Source: Theropithecus gelada
Lineage: Eukaryota > Chordata > Mammalia > Primates > Cercopithecidae
DNA length: 64,000 nt
Direction: 5' to 3'
Assembly (NCBI RefSeq): GCF_003255815.1
Contig: NC_037682.1
Coordinates: forward strand, 47,263,712-47,327,711
A program made the position numbers and the translations under genes. The notes beneath the pieces are model-generated. The model searched no databases, was not told where the DNA came from, and worked only from the letters and a program-made list of their open reading frames with translations. Positions within the stretch are counted from its first letter, which is position 1. Each line of letters begins with the position of its first letter. Shown piece after piece: positions 1-11,362 of the stretch.

Positions 1-401
1 TTGTAAATGTATTATTAGGGTGTGATACATTTGTCTTCCTTATCAAAGCTGAACCTTCATAACTAAGTCGTACGTGTATTTGTTCACTATTGTGTCCTCA
101 ACATTTAGCATGTACTCCTTAAGGACCACTTTTTGTAATACTCTCAGTTGATACAGGAAGAGGCTTAAAGAGTACATTGGATTTTCCTGTTTACATCATG
201 AAGAGCATGGCCAATACCAGCCTCTGTCTCCTGGAGCCCTATCTGAGGCTTTTCCACTGTTTTCTGCCCTATCAATCATTATTTTTTGGGGAACACCCAA
301 AAAATTGTCAAGTGAACACAGAATCTGAGAGATTATTAGGGTCTGTAGAGACTGCTAGTGTCCCCTGCTAACCATTCCTCTCCTCTGCCACATAGTATTT
401 C

Positions 402-706
402 GTTTTTTGTTTTTTTTTTTGAGACGGAGTCTCACTCGGCCGCCCAGGCTGGGGCGCAGTGGTGTGATGTCGGGTCACTGCAACTTCCGCCTCCCGGGTT
501 CAAGTGACTCTCCTGCCTCAGCCTCCCTAGTAGCTAGGATTACAGGCGCCTGCCACCATGTCCGGCTAATTTTTGTGTTTTTAGTAGAGACGGGGGTTTC
601 ACCACGTTGGCCAGGCCAGTTTGGAACTCCTGACCTCAGGTGATCCACCCACCTTCACTTCCCAAAGTGCTGGGATTACAGGTGTGAGCCACTGCAACTG
701 CCCTGT
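402..706 (-). mobile_element. Alu SINE, reverse orientation
   Basis: The element begins on the plus strand with a T-run followed by 'gagacggagtctcactc' and ends at the Alu 5' end near 706. It is flanked by a perfect 13-bp target-site duplication, CACATAGTATTTC, at 389-401 and 707-719. Scattered changes indicate an AluS-age copy. A 78-codon open frame inside it is an Alu artefact. Confidence 0.93.
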
Positions 707-1229
707 CACATAGTATTTCTGAGAGTTATAAATCACGTAAAGGATCCTATTTACCCCAACCCCTGCCTTGATGCTCATGACATCTTGTAATTAGACACTA
801 GACAATGGTAGGTGAGCAGATATGATGTAACTGACTCTTGGATTGATGAAATAAGTGTGGTCTCCCTCTGTCCTCCTCTTCTTCACCTCAGGCTGGAATG
901 TTGATGTCACTGGAAGCCTGCAGAATCACGAGGATGAGGGCACCTCTCTAGGGATTAGGGAGCAGCAACATGGAAGGGGTCCTGGTGTCTGATGCCTGGA
1001 ACCTCCAGCCCAGGTCTAGTAAACTTTGTCACAGAAGTCATTGCTACTATGGGACATTTTTAGAGCAGCCAAACTTACACTCTGACTAATAAGGAAAAAG
1101 TTTTTTCTTTTTCAATTACATTCCATTTTCAGGAAATTTTTAATGAATGTGGAAGATTATTCATAAAGTAACACTAGAGAAAGAAAGTGAAAACAGGAAA
1201 AAAAGTAACCGATGGAGATGTGATGAAAA

Positions 1230-1800
1230 AAATGGTTTAATAGCATTTAGATAGAGAAAACCCCAGGAATAAAGGGAGATTTGAGGGAGAGTCTCATTGG
1301 CCCTGGAGACTTTTTTCCCACCCTTTTCCATTCTGTTTGACATCCCAAGAGGGATGTTTACCTCATTACTGGGATTCTTTTCCTTCTGGTTTCTGGTTGA
1401 ATTGAGCCAGTTGGGGATCCCAGCAGGAGGAAAGTGATTTCGGATTTTCACTTCCTGGCTCTCTGCCTATGTGGCTGTGTGTTGGTGATGCAGGGCTCCT
1501 CCACCTGCCTGGTCATCCTCTCCCGCCCCTACAGCTAGCTACAGGTAAAGTTATGATTTCAGTGATAATTCCTCCTTCCCTGTCCCTTTAAACCTAGGAG
1601 AGGAAGCAGTGCTCCACTATTGCTGCTCAGGGTGCTGCCCCAGGCATTATCTCTTTCCCTTAACTCTGACCATCTTAGTAAATAGTTTCCTCATGAAACA
1701 CTCCGCAATTATTTCAATTAGGACTATTTGTTTCTTCCTGGACCTTTCCAAATATACAAAGGAGAATAACTTTGGAAAGCAAGTAATGCAATAAAACCTG
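1230..1800 (+). repeat. Old interspersed repeat, LTR-like, copy in unit 0
   Basis: This is one of five copies of a block containing 'ctggctctctgcctatgtgg' and ending near 'catcttagtaaatagtttcc'. The others are at about 22050-23060, 39390-39930, 45220-45770 and 58740-59270. The wording resembles an old mammalian LTR-class repeat that ends in a 'tttgtaaatagtccctt...ttaaactctcct' type tail. I cannot name the family. It was part of the unit before duplication. Confidence 0.45.
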
Positions 1801-2246
1801 GGTGTACAGCAGTTCAGCTCTGGGAAGCAATGCATGTATATTATCCTACTCCTTAAATGAATGTAAGAGGCAGCTTCTTTCCATGAAAGCAGATTTGAAT
1901 GGTTGGAATAAAGGGAGTGATACAAGGAGATGGATTTGAAGAGAGAAAGGTCCTCTTGACTCTGTTTGGAAGTGCCACAATTTGGGCTGCCAGTACTCAG
2001 TCTCCAGAATGAGACCTCATGTCTCCTTCCTTTTCCTGAGGGAGGCACCATTACCCACTGCATGTGGCACTCCAAGGTATAAGCACAGGGATATAAAACT
2101 AGAACAAAAGTTATAACTGGAAACCAGACAGTTTTTGGTATATATCCTTACCTTTCCTCCATTCTTTTGTCCAGAGGTGGAGAGTTGTCTGGTGCTGAAT
2201 GGGGACAGCCTTTCTTGGATTGGGTGATGGCTGAGGACTTTTCTTA

Positions 2247-3032
2247 TTTTTCCTTTTTCTTTAATGAAATTATTATTATTTGAATAGTTTTGGGGGAACA
2301 GGTGGTATTTGGTTACATGAATAAGTTCTTTGGTGGTGATTTCTGAGATTCTGGTGCACCCATCACCCAAGCAGTGTACACTGTATCCAACGTGTAGTTT
2401 TTTATCCCTCACTTCCCTCCCACCATTCCCCCGAGTCCCCAAAGTCCATTATATCATTCTCATGCCTTTGTGCCCTCATAGCTTAGCTCCCACTTATAAG
2501 TGAGAACATACAATGTTTGGTTTTTCATTCCTGAGTTACTTCACTTAGGATAATGGTCTCCAACTCCAACCAGGTTGCTGTGAATGCCGTTATGTTGTTT
2601 CTTTTTCTTTATCCACTCATTGGTTGATGAGCATTTAGGCTGGTTCCATATTTTTGCAATTGCAAATTGTGCTGCTATAAACGTGTTTACAGCTGCGCAT
2701 GGTGGCTCATGCCTATAATCCCAGCACTTTGGGAACCCGAGGCAGGTGGATCACCTGAGGTCAGGAGTTCAAGACCAGCCTGACCAATATGGTGAAACCT
2801 TGTCTCTACTAAGAATACAAAAATTAGCCGGTAATGGTGGTGTGCGCCTATAGTTCCAGTTACTCAAGAGGCTTGAGACAGGAGAATTGCTGGAACCTGG
2901 GAGGCGGAGGTTGCAGTGAGCCGAGATCACGCTCCTGCACTCCAGCCGGGGCGATAGAGCGAGACTCCATCACAAAACAAAACAAAACACTATGTGTTTA
3001 CAAGTGTCTTTTTAATATGACTTCTTTTCTAC
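2247..3032 (-). mobile_element. LINE-1 3' fragment, inserted in unit 0
   Basis: This is L1 3' sequence in reverse orientation, with the poly-A tail seen as T-rich bases at 2247-2275. It has an approximate target-site duplication: 'ctgaggacttttctta' at 2231-2246 and 'ctgaggatttttctat' at 3033-3048. The matching positions in the other units have no L1 here, so the insertion is private to this copy. It is interrupted by an Alu. Confidence 0.85.
2691..2990 (+). mobile_element. Alu SINE nested in LINE-1
   Basis: The Alu runs forward from 'gctgcgcatggtggctcatg' to an imperfect tail of repeated 'caaaa'. The surrounding L1 is split at 'cgtgtttac' on the left and resumes at 'tgtgtttacaagtgtc', which gives a short target-site duplication. 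It is a diverged, probably AluJ/S-age copy. Confidence 0.9.
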
Positions 3033-3912
3033 CTGAGGATTTTTCTATGTTCTCTAATTGGGGAGATGTGTACAGGAGCAGAAGTGAAAGTTGATGACTA
3101 AGCCAGGTTTATCAAGTTGCTGGACATCTTGTGATTTCCTGCACAAGAACTACAGAAATATTAGAGACCAGAGGCATTTGAGGCAGAATTTCTCACTGAG
3201 ATGTTTCTTAGCCTGTACCCCATTTCCACTAACACATTAGCCTCTCTCATCCCATCCTTTCTGGTTCACCTCCCTGTAAGTAATTGCTGTTCTGGACCCT
3301 TAATTGCCATTTGCAAGCCTAGGTAGTACCATCAAGCAATGAGAGCTTGCATTGTGGAGCTTTATAACTAAAGAATAAAGTGGATCATGGGGTCATTCCA
3401 TACTTACAATGGCCTGATTCTACTTTTTTGGGTATGTTTTCATGATCACAGTGATAATGCATCTATGTGTGTGTTTTAATTCCAAATGACAGTGTAGTAT
3501 ATACGAAGTGAAAGACTCCCTAAATCTATTCTCCAGAGGTTTCCCCTTGCTACGCTTTTTATTCTTACTTTTTAAACTTATGAGTTCTGAATAGTAAACG
3601 TATTTCTATTTTTAATTTATCAGTGTTAAGGAGTGGCTCAATGGACATCCCTTATAAAATGTAAAGAGTTCAGCACATACAACATATCCTTATTCTTCCT
3701 CCCTCTACTTCATGAAATTTGTTATTTATTTTCATTTGGTATGAATATTAAAAAATTAAAGCATTATCTTCTATCATTGCCCTTCTTGTGCCTCATGCTG
3801 TAACCAAATTAAGCTACTTGGCATTAAAAAAATAATGTCATTTGAATTAGAACCTATTTAAAATATCCAGAAATAGTCTTCAATGCTGAGCAAATATTTT
3901 AAAAAGAGCTTG

Positions 3913-4190
3913 TTATGGGCTGAATTGTGTTCCTCTAATATTCATATGTTGAAATACTTAGCCCCAGTAACTCAAAATACGAGTATATTGGGGAAGGAGG
4001 TCTTCAGAGAGCTAGTTAAGTTAAAATGAGTTCATTAGAGTGAGCCTTAATCCAACATGACTGATGTCCCTATGAGAAGAAGAGATTAGGACACAGACAT
4101 ACAGAGGTAAGACCCCGTGAAGACACAGGGAGAAAAAGACCCCATCTACAAGACAAGGAGAGAGGTCTCAGAAGAAACCATGATGATACA
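3913..4190 (+). mobile_element. MLT1-like MaLR LTR fragment
   Basis: It starts 'ttatgggctgaattgtgttcc' and runs through 'cacagacatacagaggtaag' and 'gaagacacagggag', the pattern of an old MLT1-type LTR. The same element is present at the end of unit 2 (about 41235-41600), so it was in the unit before duplication. Here it is truncated by L1 sequence at about 4195. Confidence 0.65.
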
Positions 4191-4194
4191 GCAA

Positions 4195-4660
4195 TATACG
4201 GCTCTTAGAAGGCTAAAGTAAAAAAATACTCATTTCAAATACTGGCAAGGATTTGGAGAAAGTGGATCTTCTATACATTGCCAGTGGAGAAGTAAAATGG
4301 TACAGTACTCTAGAAAACTGTTTTAATTTTCTTAAAAAGTTAAATATGCACTTACCATATCACCCAGAAATTTATCTTCGGAATGTATCCAAGAGAGTGG
4401 ATAAGGATGTTCACTTAAAATTTTGTACACTAATGTTAATAGCAGCTTTATTTAATAGCTAAAATGGAAACAAAGCAAATGTATTTTCACCATGAATAAT
4501 GACAGAAAGCTTACTGTATCCATACAAGGAAATACTCCCCAGCAATTAAATTTAAAAAGTTTTTGGACAGTTCAAATTGTATGGATCTATCCTGTACAAT
4601 ATGATGCTGAAGTACCTAGACGTTGTGGTATAAATTTAGCTAAATAACAAATATATTAAC
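4195..4660 (+). mobile_element. Old LINE-1 3' fragment, forward
   Basis: Typical L1 ORF2-end and 3'UTR wording is visible: 'actggcaaggatttggagaa', 'cattgccagtgg', 'ttcacttaaaattttgtaca'. The 69-codon frame starting at 4253 is a decayed piece of this L1, not a gene. Related fragments occur at 47795-49260 and 61980-62960. Confidence 0.8.
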
Positions 4661-5915
4661 TCTTATAGTATTTTTGTGGTGAGAACACTTACCCACTCTT
4701 TGCATTTTTCAGAACACAATATATTATCATCAGCTACAGTCACCATGCTGTATAATAGATCTCTTAAAATTGTTCCTCCAGGCCGGGCGTGGTGGCTCAT
4801 GCTTGTAATTCTAGAACTTTGGGAGGCCGAGGCAGGTGGATCATCTGAGGTCAGAAGTTTGAGACTAGCCTAGCCAACGTGATGAAATCCCATCTCTACT
4901 AAAAATACAAAAATTAGCTGGTTGTGGTGGTGGGTGCCTGTAATCCCAGCTACTTGGGAGGCTGAAGCAGAAGAAGTACTTGAACCCAGGAGGCAGAGTT
5001 TGCAATGAGCCGAGATCGCACCACTGCACTCCAGCCTGAGTAACAGAACAAGACTCCATCTCAAAAAAAAAAAAAGAAAAATTGTTCCTTCTATCTAGAT
5101 GTAATTACATATCCTTTGACCAATGTCTACTCATCTCCCCTTTCACCTAACCAACCAAACCTATGGCAACCACCATTTTATTCTCGACTTCTGTGAGATC
5201 ACCTCGTTTAGATTCTACATATGAGTGAGATCATGTACTATTTTTCTTCCTGTGCCTTGCATATTTCACTTAACAGAATGTCCTCTGGCTTATCCAAGTT
5301 GCTGGAAATGACAGAATTTCATTCTTTTTAAAGGCTAAATAGTATTCCATTGTGCATATGTACCACATTTTCTTCATCAGTTTATCTATTGATGGACACT
5401 TAGGTTAATTCTGTATCTTGGCCATTGTGAATAGTGCTGCAAGAAACATGGGGATACAGATATCTTTTCAATATGCTGGTTTCATTTCCCTTGGACATCA
5501 ACCCAGGAGTGAGATTTCTGGATATAGATAGTTCTATTTTTAATATTTTTAGGAACTTCCATACTGTTTTCCCTAATAGCTATACTAAAATACATTCCCA
5601 CCAACAGTGTATGAGGGTTCTCTTTTCTCCACATCCTCTATGATACTTGTAATCTTTTGTATTTTTGATAGTAGCCATTCTAACTGGATAAATGATATGT
5701 AATTGTGGTTGTGATTTGCATTTTCCTGATGATTAGTTAACATTGCACATTTTTTCTTACATCTATTGGTCATTTTTATGTCTTCTTTTCAGAAATATGT
5801 ATTCAGTTCTTTTGCCCATATTTTCACTGGTTCATTTGTTTTATTGCTATTGAGTTGTTAGAGTCTCTTAAATATTTTGGATGCTAATCCTTTATCAGAT
5901 GTGTATTTTGCAAAA
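4661..5915 (-). mobile_element. LINE-1 3' fragment, reverse
   Basis: This is L1 3'UTR and the end of ORF2 in reverse: 'tgctgtataatagatctctt' before the nested Alu, then 'ccatgtgcatatgtaccac'-type and 'tatctattgatggacactta' L1 wording to about 5900. It is interrupted by the Alu at 4781-5075. Stops are scattered throughout. Confidence 0.82.
4781..5075 (+). mobile_element. Alu SINE nested in LINE-1
   Basis: It starts GGCCGGGCGTGGTGGCTCAT at 4781 and ends in an A-run near 5060-5075. The target-site duplication 'aaaattgttcct' is seen before it (about 4766-4777) and after it (about 5081-5093). It is moderately diverged. Confidence 0.93.
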
Positions 5916-6054
5916 TTAGTAGAAGGAAGGAAGGAAATAATAAAGATCAGAGCAGAAATAAGTGAAAAGAAGACTAGAAAAACAAAAGAAAAGATCAATG
6001 AAATGAAGAGTTGTTTTTAAAAGGTAGGCAAATTTTCTTCATTGAGTAATTCCA

Positions 6055-6640
6055 GAAATAAATAATTCATATGCTTTAAATTATGTGCCATTTTGAATAG
6101 TGTGATGAAATCTCTTGTGGTCCTGCTCTCTCCTTACTGGGACGTGATTCACCCCTTTGCCTAGCATATCCATGCCGTGTACCCTACCCACCCATTTGTT
6201 GCTTAGTAGCCCTCTCAGTTATTAGATCAGTTGTTGTGGTATCACAGTGCTTGTGTTCAAGTAAACCTTATTTTACTTATTAATGGCTCCAAAGCATTAC
6301 GAGTAGGGATGCTGGCAATTCAGATATGCCAAAGAGAAGTGGTAGAGTGCTCCCTCTAGGTAAAGGTGAAGTTTGCAACTTAGTAAGGAAGGAAAAAAAT
6401 ATAGAATGTGGAGGCTGCTAAGGTCTGGAGTAAAAACTAATCATAAAAGAGGCAAAAGAAATTCATGCTAGTTTTGCTGTTGCACCTTAAACTGCAAAAG
6501 CTGTGGCCACAATACATGACAATTGCTTAATTAAGATAGAAAAAGCATTAAATTTGTGGGTTGAAGACATGAACAGAAATGTGTTTTGGTTGCTGTCAAT
6601 TGAAACACATTTCATGCAACCAGTGGGGGGTCTTGGAATT
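6055..6640 (+). mobile_element. Tigger1 DNA transposon fragment with transposase relic
   Basis: The bases match my memory of the 5' part of the Tigger1 mariner-type element, from 'catatgctttaaattatgtg' through the start of its transposase. An ATG GCT CCA AAG start is seen near 6282, followed within a few codons by an in-frame stop. A later stretch (about 6500-6600) still reads as transposase-like residues KALNLWVEDMNRN. The coding frame is broken by stops and shifts, so this is a fossil. It sits inside the forward L1. Confidence 0.75.
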
Positions 6641-7589
6641 TATCCCTTAAAGATAAGACAGAACTACTGTAAAAGGAAGGAAATAATAAAGGTTGGGAAA
6701 AAACTAAATAAAAAGCAAAGGTACAATAGAAACATAACAATAAAGATGAAATTTATATTTTTGAAAAGATAATAAAATTGATAAATTCCTATCAATACCA
6801 ATGAAGAAAAATATAAATAGAGAAAACATGAAACTCGAACTGGGAATCAAAGAGAGACTATCATAATATTAAAAATACAGAAATAAAAAGCTCTTTTGAA
6901 TGATGTTTTGTCAAAATTTGACAATTTAGAAGAAATAGAAGTACTCTTTTAAAAACACACCTTCCCAAAATTGATCAAGAAGATACAGTAATTGCAAATA
7001 ATCCTGTACCTACTAAGGAAATTGAATTTATAATTAAAAACTCTTCTACAAAGAAAGCTCCAGGCACACATGGCGAATTCTATCAAACTGGTGAATTCTA
7101 TCAAACATTTAAGAATTAAAAAAATCAAGATCTAACCTTCAAGCTTCAGAACTATAAAAAACATGAACAAATTAAGCCCAAAATAAATAGAAACAATAAA
7201 AAGCAGAAATCAGTGCAACAGAAAACAAACAATAGAGAAAATATCAAAGTTATGATAGTACCATGAAAAGATTAACGATACTCACAAATTTTTAGCAATA
7301 CTGAACAATAAACAGAGAGAGAATAACATCATTATCAAGAATGAGAGTGGGAATATTGCTATAGTCTCTAAAGATGTTAAAGGGATAATAAAGAACTATC
7401 ATGAACAAATTTATGTCAATAAATTCAAAACTTAGATGAAAGGGACACTTCCCTTGAAAGACATAATTCACCAAAACTGACATGAGAAGAAATAGAAAAT
7501 GTGAATAGCTGTATGTCTGTGAAAGACATTTTATATATCTTTCTATATCTGTGTATCTATATAAATTTGTTGTTGCTGTTGTTGTTGTT

Positions 7590-7852
7590 TTTTAATGAAA
7601 TCTCACTCTGTCGCCCAGGCTGGAGTGCTGCAACCTCCGCCTCCCAGGTTCAAGTGATTATCTTGCCTCAGCCTCCTGAGCAGCAGGGATTACAGGCGCA
7701 CACCTCCAAACCTGGCTAATTTTTGTATTTTTAGTGGAGACGGGATTTCATCATGTTGGCCAGGCTGGTCTTGAACTCCTGACCTCAGGTGATCCACCCT
7801 CCTTGGCCTCCCAAAGTTCTGGGATTACAGGCATGAGCTGCTGCACCTAGTC
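7590..7852 (-). mobile_element. Alu SINE, reverse, with internal deletion
   Basis: The Alu tail end appears as 'ttgttgttttttaatgaaat' and the element runs to 'gagctgctgcacctagtc'. About 30 bases usually found after 'gcccaggctggagtg' are missing, because 'gctgcaacctccgcc' follows directly. It is an older copy embedded in L1. Confidence 0.88.
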
Positions 7853-8461
7853 AAGATATTACATTTTTAATTAAAACTTTCCACACATACACATGCAAAA
7901 ATTTAGATCCAGAAGGCTTGGATAAATTCTATTGATATTTAAAGGGAAAAATCATATCAAATTTATACAAATATTTTATCATAAATTTCAGGAGGAAAGA
8001 ATATTCTCCAACTTATTTTATGAGACTATGTATGTCTTTGTTAGCGAAATCTGGAAAAGATATTACAAAAGAAAACTACAGACCAAAATTTCTTATGAAT
8101 CAGATGCAAAAATTCTTAACACAGTAGTAGCAGGTAGAATCCTGAAATATATCAAAAGGATAATACAGAATGGCTAGTGGGGTTTATCTCAGTAGTGCAA
8201 TGTTTGTTTAACACTTGTAAATCAATCAGTGAAATTTACCACATTAACAGAATAAAGAGGAAAAATTATGTGAATATCTCAATAAACACAGCAAAAGGAT
8301 TTGACAAATTTCAACACCCATGGAGAAGTGATTGACGGTCAAAGAGTGTAAAGCCTTAATTAAATGGGATGAATAATTTTTTCTTTGAGATATATTACAT
8401 AGTGTGGTAAATACAGTAAATAATAATGTAGTATACATTTGAAAATAGCTGAGATTATACA

Positions 8462-11323
8462 TTTTATTTTTTTACTTCAATAACTTTTTGGAGAGCAGGT
8501 GGTGTTTGGTTACATGGATAAGTAGTTTAGTGGTGATTTCTGAGATTTTGATGTACCCATCACCAGAACAGTGTACATTGTACCCAGTGTGTAGTCTTTT
8601 ATCCCTCACCCACCTCCCACTCTTTTTCCTTGAGTCCCCAAAGTCCATTGTATCATTCTTATGCCTTTGTATCCTGATAGCTTAGCTCCTGCTTGTAAGT
8701 AAGAACATTCAAGATTTGGTTTTCCATTCCTGAGTTACTTCACTTTGAGTAATGGTCTCCAACTCCATCCAGATTGCTGTGAATGCCATTATTTTGTTCC
8801 TTTTTATGGCTGAGTAGTATTCCATGGTACGTATGTGTGTATACATATATATATGACATTTTCTTTATCCACCCATTGATTCATGGGCATTTGGGCTAAT
8901 TCCACATTTTTACAATCGCAAATTGTGCTGCTATAAACGTGCATGTGTGAGTGTCTTTTTCATAAATGATTTCCTTTCTTCTAGGTAGATATCCGGTAGT
9001 GGAATTGCTGGAACAAAAGGTAGATCTACTTTTAGTTCTTTAAGGAATCTCCACACTGTTTTCCATAGTGGTTTTACTCATTTACATCCCCACCAGCAGT
9101 GTAAAAGTGTTCCCTTTTCACCACATCCATGCCAACATCTATTATTTTTTGATTTTTTAATTATGGCCATTCTTGCAGGAGTAAGGTGGTATTGTTTTGT
9201 GGTTTTGATTTGCGTTTCCCTGATAATTAGTAATGTTGAGCATTTTTTCATATGTTTGTTGGCTATTGGTATATCTTCTTTTAAGAATTGTCTATTCATG
9301 TCCTTAGCCTGCTTTTCAATGGGATAATTTGTTTCGTGCTTGATGATTTGTTAGACTTCCTTGTAAATTCTGGATGTTAATCCTTTGTCAGATGCACAGT
9401 TTGTGAAGACTTTCTTCCACTCCATGAGTTATCTGTTTACTCTGCTGATTATTATTTTTTTTTCCTGTGCAGAAATTTTTAGTTTAATTAAGTCCCATTG
9501 ATTTATCTTTGTTTTCTTTTTACACTTACTTTTGGGTTCTTGGTCATGAAGTCTTTGCCTAAGCCAATGTCTAGAAGGGTTTCTCCTATGTTATCTTCTA
9601 GAATTTTTATGGTTTCAGGTCTTAGATTTAAGTCTTTGATCCATCTTGAGTTGTTTTTGTATGAGGTGAGAAATGAGGATCCAGTTTCAGTCTGCTACAT
9701 GTGGCTTGCTAATTATTCCAGCACCATTTGTTGAAAAGGATGTCCTTTCCCCACTTTATGTTTTTGTTTGCTTTGTTGAAGATCAGTTGGCTGTAAGTAT
9801 TTAGGTTTATTTCTGGGTTCTCTATTCTGTTCCATTGGTCTATATGCCTATTTTTATACCAGTACCATGGGTTTTGGTGACTATAGCCTTATAGTTTGAA
9901 GTTGGGTAATGTGACGCCTCTAGATTTGTTCTTTTTGCTGAGTCTTGCTTTGGTTATGCAGGTTCTTTTTCGGTTCCATATGAATTTCAGGATCATTTTT
10001 TCTAGTTCTGTGAAGAATGATGATGGTATCTTGATGGGCATTACGTTGAATTTGTAGATTGCTCTTGGAAGTGTGGTCATTTTCACAATATTGATTCTAC
10101 CCATCCATGAGCATGGGATGTGTTTCCATTTGTTTGTGTCATCTATAATTTTTTTCAGCAGTGTTTTGTAGTTCTCTTTGCAGAGGTTTTTCACCTCCTT
10201 GGTTAGATATGTTCCTAAGTATTTTATTATTTTTTGCAGCTATTGTAAAAGGGGTTGAGTTCTTGATTTGATTCTTAGCTTGGTCACTTTTGGTGTATAG
10301 CAGTGCTACTGATTTGTGTACATTGACTTTGTATCCTGAAACTTTACTGAATTCATTTATCAGCTCTAGAAGCTTTTTGGTTGAGTCTTCAGGGTTTTCT
10401 AGGTATACAATCATGTCATTGGTGAACCATGGCAGTTTGTCTTCCTCTTTACTGATTTAAATGCCCTTTATTTCTTTCTCTGTCTAATTGCTCTTGCTAA
10501 GACTTCAAGTACTATGTTGAATAGAAGTAGTGTAAATGGGCATCCTTATCTTGTTTCAGTTCTCAGGTGGAATGCTTTCAACTTTTCCCCATTGAGTATG
10601 ATGTTGGCTGTGTGGTTTGTCATAGATAGTTTTTATGCCGAGTTTGCTGAGGTTTTTTCACATAAAGGGATGCTAGATTTTGTCAAATACTTTTCTGTGT
10701 CTATTGAGATGATCATGTGATTTTTGTTTTTAATTCTGTTTATATGGTTTATCACATTTATTTACTTGTGTATGTTAACCTATTTCTGTATCCCTGGTAT
10801 GAACCCATTTGATCATGCTGGATTATCTTTTCGATATGCTGTTGGATTTGGTTAGCTAGTATTTTGTTGAGGATTTTTGCATCTGTATTCATCAAGAATA
10901 CTGGTCTTTAGTTTTCTTTTTTTGTTATATTCTTTCCTGGTTTTGGTATTTGGGTGATACTGGCTTCATAGAATAATTTAGGGAGGATTCCCTCTTTCTT
11001 TATCTTTTGGAATAGTGTCAAAAGGATTGGCAGCGGCCGGGCGCGGTGGCTCAAGCCTGTAATCCCAGCACTTTGGGAGGCCGAGGCGGGTGGATCACGA
11101 GGTCAGGAGATCGAGACCATCCTGGCTAACATGGTGAAACCCCGTCTCTACTAAAAAAAAAAAAATACAAAAAACTAGCCGGGCGTGGTGGCGGGCGCCT
11201 GTAGTCCCAGCTACTCGGAGGCTGAGGCAGGAGAATGGCGTGAACCTGGGAGGCGGAGCTTGCAGTGAGCCGAGATCGCGCCACTGCACTCCAGCCTGGG
11301 TGACACAGCGCGAGACTCCGTCT

Positions 11324-11362
<39 letters not shown>

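Larger units (their letters stand above)
1..4190. repeat. Tandem unit copy 0 (partial, cut by left edge)
   Basis: This stretch aligns by eye with 20840-24060, 38130-41600, 45000-47200 and 56780-60460. Shared landmarks include CATTTAGCATGT near 105, the 'cactagagaaag' block near 1170 and the 'gaggacttttcta' block near 2232 and 3037. It corresponds to the part of the unit that lies upstream of the minus-strand receptor gene, so the matching MRGPRX gene should lie to the left of the window. The first 390 bases hold L2-like (about 30-120) and MIR-like (about 125-290) remnants. No gene is visible. The intervals 720-2230 and 3050-3910 are unit sequence without coding potential. Confidence 0.75.
5916..8460 (+). 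mobile_element. Old LINE-1 ORF2 remnant, forward, interrupted
   Basis: A-rich forward L1 ORF2 sequence is recognisable in pieces: 'agcagaaataagtgaaaaga' (5950s), 'aagaaagctccaggcacaca' (7050s), 'attctgtctatcaaacattt'-like wording near 7100, and the 8040-8330 stretch ending in L1-type 'cacagcaaaaggatttgaca'. It is split by a Tigger1 piece (about 6055-6640) and an Alu (7590-7852). All reading frames are broken. Confidence 0.75.
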
